This document shows positions 1 through 9,551 of a stretch of 21,429 bases of DNA, one piece after another. The notes under the pieces were generated by a model, which was given only the letters and a program-made list of their open reading frames with translations, had not been told where the DNA came from and searched no databases. The stretch spans positions 1 through 21,429 of the forward strand of contig JAPEVF010000771.1 in NCBI GenBank assembly GCA_029747585.1, in the 5' to 3' direction. The translations under genes and the position numbers were made by a program. Source of the DNA: Pleurotus djamor. Taxonomy: Eukaryota > Basidiomycota > Agaricomycetes > Agaricales > Pleurotaceae. Every line of letters begins with the position of its first letter. The stretch's first letter is position 1.

Positions 1-211
1 TGGACATCCCAGTTGCTTCGAACTTTCCGCGTTCTGTTACTACGAAAACCTGGTTCTCATAGGCGCGCCGCATGGTCACAGGATACTGAGTTTGCTTCTG
101 GAAGGTTACCCATTTCTCAGTGCTAGTGTTCTCTGAGTAACGATGAGAGCATGTGCTGTTCCTTCTCCCGCTCGCTATAAATTCGCCCTATAAAACCAGG
201 AATGGTTCGGA
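1..211 (+). promoter_or_regulatory. 5' flank and core promoter of the first GH31 gene
   Basis: No coding region was recognised here. Two TATA-like boxes lie just upstream of the first ATG: CTATAAATT at about 175-183 and CCTATAAAA at about 187-195. They sit 17-37 bases before the first ATG (212) and 38-58 before the second in-frame ATG (233). That short distance suggests transcription starts near 212, so translation may well begin at the second ATG. The first 150 bases could be the 3' flank of a gene outside the window; I see no recognisable product. Confidence 0.45.
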
Positions 212-3200
212 ATGCTCAACGGTACCATAACGATGCTTTTATTATCTTTCATCTTTCTTGCTCAATGCTTGTCTTCAGCCGCGTATTTTTCTCCCAACTC
301 GACTGGAATACGGATTCAACATGGCTTCGAACGCGTCTTTGTGCAGGTATACCATCCCCATGATGCCGACGGTGGTCTTGCTCACGAAACCGCCAGCCTT
401 TTGGAAACCATGGGTTTCGTGTCAGAGCGAGTATCATGCGAGATCCATCTGGGCATGAACTTTCGGCTCTGCTTGACCCACCACTAGAAGGTCCTGGAGG
501 ACTTCAGGGCCTCTCTTTTGATATTCGACTTCCTTTCCAAGGCAATACAACGATTCGAAACGGCGATCTTGTGTCTGAAGTCTCTAACGGCTCTCTGTCT
601 TTCTTTCGCGTTGAGCCCAATGGGACGCGATCGCTGTTGTTCTCGGAGTATACGGATACCAAGACCCTTCCGGCCCGCTATTACCGTCAAGATTTTCGCG
701 CCTCTAGTTTCGAAGCTCAGTACTCTTTCACATCCACACCCGATGAACAGTTCTACGGGGCTGGACAGCAGGCATGCTGTAAGGACCATTCTGTGAACAA
801 GAAGGGGCAGGTAATTGATCTCATCAATTACAACTCGCATGTGCCCCTCCCGGTGTTCATGTCAAATAAGGTGAGAATATTGGCTTTCCGAAGATGGTCG
901 GTGCGCTGACCGCTTGCTCAGGGATATCTTCTCTTTTTCAATATGCCTAGCCAAGGCCAGCTAGGTGAGGAATTTCATCCCAGTCGAGAGGCCTTCGTCG
1001 CTGACATCATCTAGAATTTGGTCCCCTTCGGACTAGACTCATCGCAAGTGAAACCACGGTGGTCGATTATTGGATGTATGTCCGGCGTAAACTCTATTGT
1101 CCTAGCCGATTCCTCATGGTCGTTTAGCACAACAGCACCTATCGGAGATTATGACGCACTTCAACGGCAATACACTGGGGTTACTGGTGGGTTTATGTTA
1201 CTTAGTTATCCATTCCATCTCAGGCACGTTTGGCTGAACCATCTTCCAGGCCGTCAACCCACTCCGCCCGATTTCCTGCTTGGTTATCAACAATCTAAGC
1301 TTCGCTACTTCAACCAAACTCAAATCATCGACCTAGCGCAGCGTTTTCATGATGAACAAGTTAGGGTATCACTCATCGTGATCGGTGAGCCTTAATCCAA
1401 CGCTGATATCGCTTGTTGTTGATATCGTTTGATCATAGACTTTTTCAATTGGAGGTTCCAGGGTGACTGGTACGTTGCGTTGTTTCATTTTTTCATGAGA
1501 CCTCTTCTAATGCACTGGTGGCTCGTCAGGTCATTTGACGCTACGCTCTGGCCTGATCCCGAAGCGATGGCCAAACAGGTCAAATCGTTGACTGGCGCTG
1601 AGCTCATGGTCTCGCTTTGGCCGAGCGTCGAAGATCTCTCGGAGAACTACATCCCCATGCAGCAAGATGGACTTCTCGCTACTACCAGAGACGGTCCCGG
1701 TGTTCAGGATTCCTTCCAGGGCGTATATACTCGATTGGTTGATTCCACGAATCCAGTCGCTCGTGAATTCTTGTGTATGTGTTGTGTTCCTTTCCCCTCC
1801 TACGCTTCGATGCTGACCACACTTACTCGCAGGGAAGCGTCTGAATGATAGCTATTTTTCCAAGGGTATTCGCAATTTCTGGATCGACCAGGCGGACGGT
1901 ATGTTTACTGTTTACCATCGTGGACTTGACCCAAACTCACCCGGATTAGGCGGTACTTTGGGAGAACCTTTTGAAAACAGTGTGTCCCCTTCCCTCTCTA
2001 CCATGTACGGTACACTGACACATAAAATAGATGGTCAAAACGCCATCAGAAGCGTCCCCTACGCTCGGTCCTTTGCTCAGTATTTCATTGGAACGCAGGA
2101 AGCAACTGGAAAGATGTACCCGTGGTTCCATCAACAGGCCATCGATGAAGGGCTTCATAATCTCACGGGGACGACAACTGAGTCTACTTCTTGTGAATTC
2201 ATGTCACTCACGAGAAACACCTTCGCCGGCGGACAGCGATTTTGCTCGTACCTGTGGAGTGGTGATACATCAAGTCGCTTTGATGTCTTGTTGCAGCAGG
2301 TTACGGCTGGCGTGTCTGTTGCTGCTTCGGGTATCTCATCGTGGACGTTGGACATCGGAGGCTTTGACGGTTTGAATGTTGAGTCATCTTCGGTGAGAGT
2401 GTTTTCGGTGGTTCACGCCTTGCGTCAAGCCTCATGGGCTTCCTCACTTAGGGTAAAGAATTATTCGTGCGATGGTTTGCAATGGGTGTCTTCCTTCCCT
2501 ATGTAAGTCTCCCAACGAACCTATCCTGACAATGCTGATTTCATTTTTCAAGACCCGTGTTCATGGGTATGGCAATCGCCTCTCGTCTGTGTTTCACGAT
2601 GTTTATGACCCCTTGGCGTAGGAATCGCGTCTGTTCAATCTCACGCCCATCGTTTCCTCCCATAGCCAACCCTTGTCCCAATGAAGTGTGTAGTTTCTTT
2701 CCCTCGAAGCAACTTTCACCTACTAATTAATGTGCTCTCAGCCCTGGTCATATGGCGATGACAACTTCGTGATCATCAAGAAGGTTCGTCATTTATCAGG
2801 CTGTTGGCACCTAGTGGCTCACGGTGCTAGTAGTATATCGACCTTCGTTACCAGCTGGTTCCTTACGTCAAGACACTTTTTGTGATGCTCCAAGCCACGG
2901 GCCGGTCTATCATGCGTCCCCTGTACTACGATTTTTCCTTGACAGATTCTTTCGTTGTGTCCGGAACTGCGAGTAATGATCCACTTATCGCTCACGAATA
3001 CATGTTTGGTTCGTTCTTCGACTTGACTGGACCTACCCGTGACTGACGATACCTCAGGACCAAGGCTGCTGGTAGCGCCCGTTGGCGTCGAAAATGCCAC
3101 TACCCACGATGTCTATCTGCCCAAATTGTCCCAGGAAATGACTGCGCGAGGGTTGCAGTGGCGGCATTGGTGCGAATTCCTCACGCGTAGATACTTGGTA

Positions 3201-3340
3201 ATGCGTATTGATGTTGTCTTAGGTGGACAGACACAGAGTTTGGACAAGGTGGCTCGAAAGTCACGGTCGACGCGCCGCTGGATCAAATCCCTGTATTTTT
3301 CTTAGGTTCGAAGGCAGACATACTCGCAGGCCGAGTCTAA
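212..3340 (+). CDS. Secreted GH31 glycosidase (alpha-xylosidase/alpha-glucosidase-like), copy 1
   Basis: Glycoside hydrolase family 31, probably removing alpha-linked xylose or glucose from oligosaccharides outside the cell. Spliced exons: 212-346, 397-870, 922-964, 1015-1075, 1128-1186, 1250-1384, 1439-1469, 1530-1774, 1833-1898, 1950-1979, 2031-2392, 2452-2502, 2553-2566, 2622-2685, 2742-2783, 2834-3008, 3058-3169, 3223-3340. They give one open frame of 738 residues. An N-terminal signal peptide (hydrophobic LLLSFIFLAQ, then SSAA) is followed by the N-terminal beta domain, the barrel motif DFFNWRFQGDW and WPDPEAM. The catalytic nucleophile is probably Asp413 in FWIDQADGG, and the acid/base Asp505 in YLWSGDTSSRFD; DIGGF follows. 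The C-terminal beta domain carries APLDQIPVFF. The barrel motifs resemble the alpha-xylosidase branch, but specificity cannot be read from sequence. A second ATG at 233 is an equally possible start. It lies 247 bp upstream of its paralogue on the same strand. Confidence 0.9.
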
Positions 3341-3587
3341 TACCCGCTCGGCATCCTCTCCTCCCTTCGCTATCATTGGTCGTTTCGGCTCTGCTCTTCC
3401 GTTTCCTCCGCCTTCTGTACTACCATCCCACGATTTCCATGCTTCTATGTCAGAGCTAGTCGAGTCCCTGCCTTTGTGTAGCCCTTCTATCACCATCCCT
3501 GGTGCTTCCAACCACTTAACTTCTCACTGCCTTCCATGCCTATGTACTATTTATATTTCTACTCTCTTTCGTTCATGATCATTACCG
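3341..3587 (+). promoter_or_regulatory. Intergenic spacer and promoter of the second GH31 gene
   Basis: A 247-bp spacer between the tandem GH31 genes. It is pyrimidine-rich on the + strand, common in fungal promoters. A TATA-like TATTTATAT lies at about 3548-3556, roughly 35 bases before the ATG at 3588. It must hold both the terminator of copy 1 and the promoter of copy 2. No similarity to the 1-211 promoter was obvious by eye. Confidence 0.4.
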
Positions 3588-6500
3588 ATGATGTCCGCAT
3601 TCCTTCTCTGTGTAAGCTTCTTTGTACTCTCACTCAGAGTTTTTGGTTCGCCTACCCCATATTTTCAACCCAATTCAACGGGGATCCGGCTCCAAAATGG
3701 GNTTCGAGCGTATCTTTATCCAGGTACGCTCCTTTCCCGTTGGTCCTACATCAAAGCCTCATCCTTTCCATAGCCATTCGGGAACCATGGCATCCGCGTA
3801 AGGGCGAGTTTGATGCGAGATCCTTCGGGTCTTGAGCTTTCCGCGCTGCTTGACCCACCGCTTGAAGGTCCTGGCGGCAGACAAGGACTTGCTCATGATA
3901 TCAAGCTACCTTTCCAAGGCAGCGCGACTATCCGTAATGGTGACCTTGTCGCTGAGGTTTTTTCCGGAGTTCTGTCCTTCTTCCGCGTAGAGCCAAACGG
4001 AACGCGAACTTTACTCATCTCGGAGTATACTGATGCGAAAGCCCTTCAGGCAAGATATTACCGACAAGATTTTCGCGCTTCCAGCTTTGAGGCCCAGTTT
4101 TCATTTACGTCGACGCCCGATGAGCAAATTTATGGCGTTGGGCAGCAAGCTTGTTGCAAAGATCACTCTGTCAACAAGAAAGGACAAGTCGTTGACCTCA
4201 TCAATTACAATTCGCATGTACCTTTGCCGGTATACATGTCAAACAAGGTAAGCTGCTCTGGTCCTCGTCTACGAATCATCTCTCACAGTGACTCATAGGG
4301 CTATCTTCACTTCTTCAATATGCCAAGTCAAGGACAGCTAGGTGACCACATTGATGTCGTCTCATGGTAGGTCACCCAGCTCAAATTACTCTTTAGAATT
4401 CAGTCCCCTGCGAACGAAGTTCGTATCGAGTGAGAGTACAATCGTTGATTATTGGATGTGAGACAATCGAACGACCATGTCAACTCAGTGTCACTCAGAC
4501 TGTGTATAGAACGACAGCCCCGGTTGGAGACTACGACTCTCTTCAACAGCAATACACCGGTGTCACGGGTGCGAGCGAAATCGTGCTAATGCTCCGATCG
4601 CAATACTGACTCCCACTAATAGGCCGTCAGCCCACGCCGCCTGATTTTCTCCTTGGGTATCAACAGTCAAAGTTGCGATATTACAATCAAACTCAAGTTG
4701 TTGACTTGGCTCAACGATTCCACGACGAGCGAGTTAATGTCTCGCTTATTGTCATTGGTATGGATGATTTTTTACGATCGGAAACTCACTACGACATGGT
4801 ATCCTTTCTGAAGACTTCTTCAATTGGCAATTCCAAGGAGACTGGTAAGGCTGACTTATCGGGCTACGTATCAACTATCAACTTTGCTTACCAAATGAAC
4901 AGGTCCTTCGATCCAGCCTTCTGGCCTGACCCCGAAGCTATGGTCCGGAAAGTCAAAGAACTAACGGGTGCAGAGCTCATGGTCTCTCTGTGGCCCAGCG
5001 TGGAAGACCTATCGGAGAATTATATTTCCCTCCAAGAACAAGGCCTCTTGGCATCGGCCAGAGATGGTCCTGGCATCCAAGATTCATTTGAGGGTGTCTA
5101 TACTCGCTTGATCGACTCTACGAATCCCGATGCAAGGGAGTTCCTATGTAAGCGCTTGGCGTGAGGTCGTCCTCGTACTCATGTCGTTCCAGGGCGGCGG
5201 TTGAATGAAAGTTACTTTTCAAAAGGAATCCACAATTTCTGGATTGACCAGGCAGATGGTATGTGATCATGAACGCCTCCACTCCACGACGTCGCCTGAT
5301 TCATTTCAGGCGGAACCTTGGGAGAACCCAACGAAAATAGTGAGGGTTTCATATAGGGCAACCCACGAAACCTACTTTCTGACAAAACTATCACATCAGA
5401 TGGACAGAATATCAGCTCTATCCCCTATGCTCGGTCGTTTGCACAGTACTTTATTGGATCGCAGGAATCTTCCGGGAAAATGTACCCTTGGTTCCATCAA
5501 AAGGCTATTGATGAAGGTCTTCGCAACCTCACTGGCGCAACCGTGGATGATACCTCTTGCGAATTCATGTCGTTAACGCGGAGCACCTTCGCAGGCGGCC
5601 AACGCTTCTGCTCATACCTCTGGAGTGGAGACACGGACAGTCGTTTTGATGTTTTGTTGCAACAGATAACCTCTGGCGTATCCGTGGCTGCATCCGGCAT
5701 TTCGTCATGGACTGTGGATATAGGCGGATTTGCGGGACTCGATATCGATACTGAATCCGTGCGTTTAGTTAACCACTCTGTTCTCACCATTCCCATCTGA
5801 CTACCCTTCTCTCCAGGGCCGGGAGTTGTTCGTTCGGTGGTTCGCCATGGGGGTGTTTCTCCCTTTCGTACGTGTTCTTCAGTGCTAGCCGTTGTATTCA
5901 CTAACTTCCCGCTTAGACACGTGTGCATGGGTCAGTCTCCATGCGCACTTTGAGCTAACACTTGGTTCACCCTGCTCCAGAACGCGAATCTGTTCCTTAG
6001 CACGGTCGCCTACACCACCTCACGCTAATCCATGCCCTAATGAGGTATCAACCTTGATGTGCTTCATGGGAATCAACCATTAACCCTCCCCATCAGCCGT
6101 GGTCATATGGTGCCGAAAACTTTGCGATACTCAAGGAGGTCGGTCATTCCTGTATATTCACAAGAGTATCGCTCTCATCTCCCATGGCACCTAGTATATT
6201 GCATTGCGCTATCAGCTTATCCCTTACGTGAAGCACCTGTTTAGCTTGTTACAAGCGACTGGACGGACGATCATGCGTCCGCTCTACTATGACTTTTCGC
6301 TTTCAGACCCCTTCGTCGCCTCCGGCACAGCAAGCAACAACCCGCTCATTGTCCACCAGTATATGTTCGGTAAGCCTCGATCACCCATCACATATTATTG
6401 AGCCGCTGATCTCTGCTTGTCTGATAAGGGCCTCAACTCCTCGTAGCGCCAGTAGGTATTGAAAACGCGACCACGAAAGATGTATACCTTCCTCAGCTAT

Positions 6501-6718
6501 CTCAGGACATGGTCGATCAAGGACTCAGGTGGAGACACTGGTAACGCGCTCTTCTTTTCAAGCATTTCCTCAATACTCATACGACTGTGTTCAGGTGGTC
6601 GGACAGAGACTTTGGCCAAGGAGGCTCTACCGCGACGGTCAACGCCCCCTTGGATCAGATACCCGTGTTCTACATTGGCGAGAAGTCAGGTATCTTGTCC
6701 GGAACACTTGCGGACTAA
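3588..6718 (+). CDS. Secreted GH31 glycosidase, copy 2 (tandem paralogue; N-associated frame break in exon 1)
   Basis: Paralogue of the preceding gene with the same predicted role and exon map. Exons: 3588-3723, 3774-4247, 4299-4341, 4397-4457, 4510-4568, 4623-4757, 4814-4844, 4903-5147, 5193-5258, 5310-5339, 5400-5758, 5817-5867, 5917-5930, 5981-6044, 6097-6138, 6195-6369, 6429-6540, 6595-6718. If the N at 3702 is an extra base, the protein is 739 residues with a signal peptide (hydrophobic run FLLCVSFFVLSL). As written, the N shifts the frame before exon 2, where copy 1 reads Gly-Phe-Glu-Arg. This is more likely a base-calling artefact than a real break, because all downstream exons are open and in phase. 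Nucleophile Asp413 sits in FWIDQADGG, acid/base about Asp504 in YLWSGDTDSRFD. Exon 2 proteins of the two copies are about 85% identical by eye; introns have diverged. Confidence 0.87.
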
Positions 6719-6910
6719 CGTGATGCACCCGTAGTTATCATTCATGATGTGATGATCCTACGTATCTTGAAATCAAGTTATTTGCGAATCACTTTTGCGA
6801 CTCAGCGCTTAGTCGCTAAGAATGTGACAAGGCCTGGTGGTTTCCTCATGTTATATGAAGAATGGTATGGAAGGGCGCCGCATTTGGTCTATGGAGTTCC
6901 AGAGACTCAC

Positions 6911-6948
6911 TCCTTCCTCAGTCTCATTCTCCTTCCTCAGTCTCATTC
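6911..6948 (+). repeat. Two tandem copies of a 19-bp pyrimidine-rich sequence
   Basis: TCCTTCCTCAGTCTCATTC occurs twice head-to-tail (6911-6929 and 6930-6948). It lies just before the likely start codon (6963) of the next gene, so probably in its 5' UTR or core promoter. The surrounding 6719-6962 holds no recognised gene. It may be simple replication slippage. Confidence 0.7.
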
Positions 6949-6962
6949 TAGGACATCCCAGC

Positions 6963-7777
6963 ATGCCAATACCTCTGATATTCATCGCTGCTTATGGTGC
7001 GGTTGTGGTCACAGAGGCTGCCGTCGTGAGTATTAAGCTTAGAATGCATGAAGTCAGAGCTAAAATCTGATAGCTCGCCTTTGCGTTGCGTAAATTGTCT
7101 CGAACTCGCGGTCGTAACACGCGCGAAGCTGCTGTTGGCTCAGGAACTGATGCAGAGGGACGGACCAGTGGCACTGAAAATGGGCATACCAATGGGCGAA
7201 CCCGACGCCCCCATGAGTCCAGCGAGGCTGAACCTCCCAGTGGTGTACCACTGTATAATGACGGCGAAGAGCTTGGACGTCCGAGGCTCGCGTCTCTCCC
7301 CTCTTTGATTACGCTTCAGGTGATTTCCTTAGGTTTTCATACATATCTAGGCCTGACTCCGTCCGACACCACCTTCGTCTTCAGGACGCTCTCACTTCAG
7401 AATTAGAAACCCCGTCTACACTCTACACTGATGATTCTCCATCTGACTTGACAAAATCTACGGATTCCTTGGGTCCGACATCCCAAGTATCCCAAGGTGT
7501 GCCGTATGCGTCACGGAGTCTGTCGCCAGCATCTACCACTGCAGTTGCCCAAATGCCTTCTCGAGAAATCGTTACTGCTCTCCCAGATACGCAGCTATTC
7601 TTTGCTACTGCGACACCTATACAGTATTTTGATATATCTACTGCGATATTTGACGAAGTAGATCCCCTTGCTGCCTCGTATTCCTCCTGGGGTTCTGATG
7701 CCTCCACGGCACCAGCTCCCTCAGAGTTACTTTTCTCTCCCCGCGCCAATGCCAGCAGCGTCGGAGATTGTGCGTAG
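6963..7777 (+). CDS. Small single-pass membrane protein with Ser/Thr/Pro-rich tail, unknown function
   Basis: Not recognised as a named family. Exons 6963-7025, 7074-7319 and 7385-7777 splice in phase 0 to 233 residues. It opens with one hydrophobic segment (PLIFIAAYGAVVVTEAAV), which runs through the first splice site into LAFALRKL. A basic stretch (RKLSRTRGR) follows, so the tail is probably cytosolic. The remaining ~190 residues are rich in Ser, Thr, Pro, Gly and acidic residues and look disordered. The start at 6963 is chosen because the transmembrane segment follows directly; in-frame upstream ATGs (for example 6891) would add a Ser-rich leader containing the 19-bp repeat. The 7320-7384 intron is inferred from frame; a shorter intron ending at 7350 breaks the frame. 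The C-terminal motif APSELLFSP resembles one in the exon at 12642-13022. Confidence 0.6.
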
Positions 7778-7835
7778 CTTCTATGTGTATTATGAGTAAT
7801 CCGTATGCGAGATACTATCTCTATGTTCTCTAGGT

Positions 7836-7841
7836 AATAAA
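7836..7841 (+). terminator. Polyadenylation-type signal AATAAA
   Basis: AATAAA lies about 59 bases after the stop codon of the membrane-protein gene, in the 223-bp spacer before the Nudix gene. Position and sequence fit a poly(A) signal; fungal signals are loose, so this is tentative. Confidence 0.4.
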
Positions 7842-8000
7842 AATGCAATCAGACTCAAATCAGACTTTGGGTAAAACTTTGAAAATCTGTTCCCCCGTAA
7901 ACGCTCCTGAGGCCCTGATCCGCTCCTATTTCATCAAATCGCTGCCACTTTCCGGTTACTTCGGAACCGACGAACTCAATGAACTTCCACCTTGCGCGCC

Positions 8001-9424
8001 ATGGCCCCAGACCACCACCCGAGACCAATCAATCTATTGAAGTACCATAGGCCGCGAATACATCTTAGCGGAGCGAAGATACCCAAGCTCAGTGATGCTT
8101 CTAAGAAGTTGGGCCGTCCACAGTATTGTTGAACCATAGCTTACTATGAACAGATGTCTGCGAAACCTCGCAATGTTTCGTTTACCAAAGCCCGCCGATG
8201 CGGTCCCCTTTCCTCGCTCGAAATGTGCCGCTGTCCTCGTAGCACTCTTCGTTGGTCGCAATGGCGATTTGTATGTTCTCCTCAACCGCAGATCGGCGAC
8301 ATTGAGGTCGTATGCTGGGGACACATCCCTTCCTGGAGGGAAGGTCGATCCGGAGGACAGAACATTTGAAGACACCGCGGTGAGTATCAATTCAACGACT
8401 TGGTTGAATTAGCTCGTGTAACTCACTCGTCTGTACCACAAACTCAGCGGCGAGAAGCTTTCGAAGAAGTACTCTACTTCGTTTGGCTCAGGTCTCTTAC
8501 TCTGTGTTTAACATGACCCGCAGATCGGTTTGCCCCGCGACCGAGCGAAGGTTCCGTTGCTCTGCGTGCTTCAACCATTTTTAGCGTCGAACCAACTTCT
8601 TGTAACCCCGTAAGTCGTCCTTGATACGTATCTATTTGCAGCGCTGACTTATGTCAACAGTGTGGTTGTGCTCATTTTGGACAACACACTCAGAGTCCGT
8701 TTACTTTGATATGTGACCAGTCATTATCTTTTGTTGATATCGTCCCTTTAGCCTATCCTCAACAAGGCCGAGGTCGCTTCACTTTTCTCTCATCCTCTCG
8801 AATCGTTTTTGTCGACCAAACCTCCCTTCCCTCAAGAACCAGAGGTGCTCGAGCTTTCTTCACCAGACGCTGTTGAGGACGGTGGATACCACAAGTTTTT
8901 CGATATTCCTTGGGATGGTAGTGGGGTTGAAGATGGCTATGCTCAACGCTTTGTTAGAGTTCATAGCTTTCTGACTGGGAGGGAAGCAGGCGGAACTAAG
9001 CCTGTCTTTGGACTTACTGCGTGAGTAGCATTGTTGACCAAAATGGACCAACACTGATAAGACCTCCTCCAGATGGATCCTGATCCACACGGCTACCATA
9101 GGTTACCAACGCCTCCCTTCATTCGACTTTCAACCTCCTGGCGGAACGCCCAGTATCGACGCGCGGATTGCGTACAATATTCTTAACAACGATGACTTAC
9201 GACGAAGCTATGAGCAAGAAGGAATTCCAATTGAACTAGATCATCTCAACGCCGTCATTGAAAAGAATCGACTAAAACCAGACGTTCCCGGTACTCTGGC
9301 CACGCGCGACCTCCGTAGCAACAGCGCCGAAGACTTCCTAGGCCACGGTGTGGTCCCCCCACGGAGTGAGAAGGAAGACTACACCATTCGCAGGAAACGC
9401 GGTAATGCAAAGAGTAGGCTTTGA
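8001..9424 (+). CDS. PCD1: Nudix coenzyme A diphosphatase, Pcd1-like, with C-terminal SRL peroxisomal signal
   Basis: Predicted to hydrolyse CoA and CoA derivatives to 3',5'-ADP and phosphopantetheine compounds, likely in peroxisomes. Exons 8001-8122, 8154-8379, 8448-8468, 8524-8609, 8661-8694, 8752-9020 and 9073-9424 give 369 residues. The UPF0035-type lead-in VLLNRRSATLR (82-92) precedes LPGGKVDPED (100-109). The Nudix helix REAFEEIGL (118-126) has the metal-binding Glu residues. The last three residues, Ser-Arg-Leu, match the PTS1 pattern; yeast Pcd1 is peroxisomal. The ATG at 8001 has a good context (GCGCCATGG), and the first exon reads KLSDASKKLG before CLRNL, as expected for this family. 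That model needs a 31-nt first intron (8123-8153). If it is not spliced, the start would be 8146, losing about 40 residues. Exon 3 is only 21 nt and cuts the Nudix helix. Confidence 0.88.
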
Positions 9425-9551
9425 AGCTCTCAGCACGGTGTGTATATTTCGTATCTTCTCGTAGTGTAACCCATATGAATACAAACTCTAGCCCTGAGGG
9501 AAAGGGAAAAGACGGCAAATTTATGATTTGCTGCAAAGAAAGCCTTTGAAC

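Noticed and set aside
3300..3320. GGTTCGA near 3304 as a possible tRNA T-loop
   Set aside because: No acceptor stem, anticodon loop or A/B box arrangement surrounds it, and it lies in the last exon of the first GH31 gene. No tRNA was found elsewhere.
5497..5928. A 143-residue minus-strand open frame inside the second GH31 gene
   Set aside because: It is the antisense shadow of conserved GH31 exons 11-13; the corresponding frame in copy 1 is interrupted.
7843..8040. A 65-residue plus-strand open frame before the Nudix gene
   Set aside because: The Nudix first exon (ATG 8001) overlaps it in another frame and fits the family; this frame has no motif.
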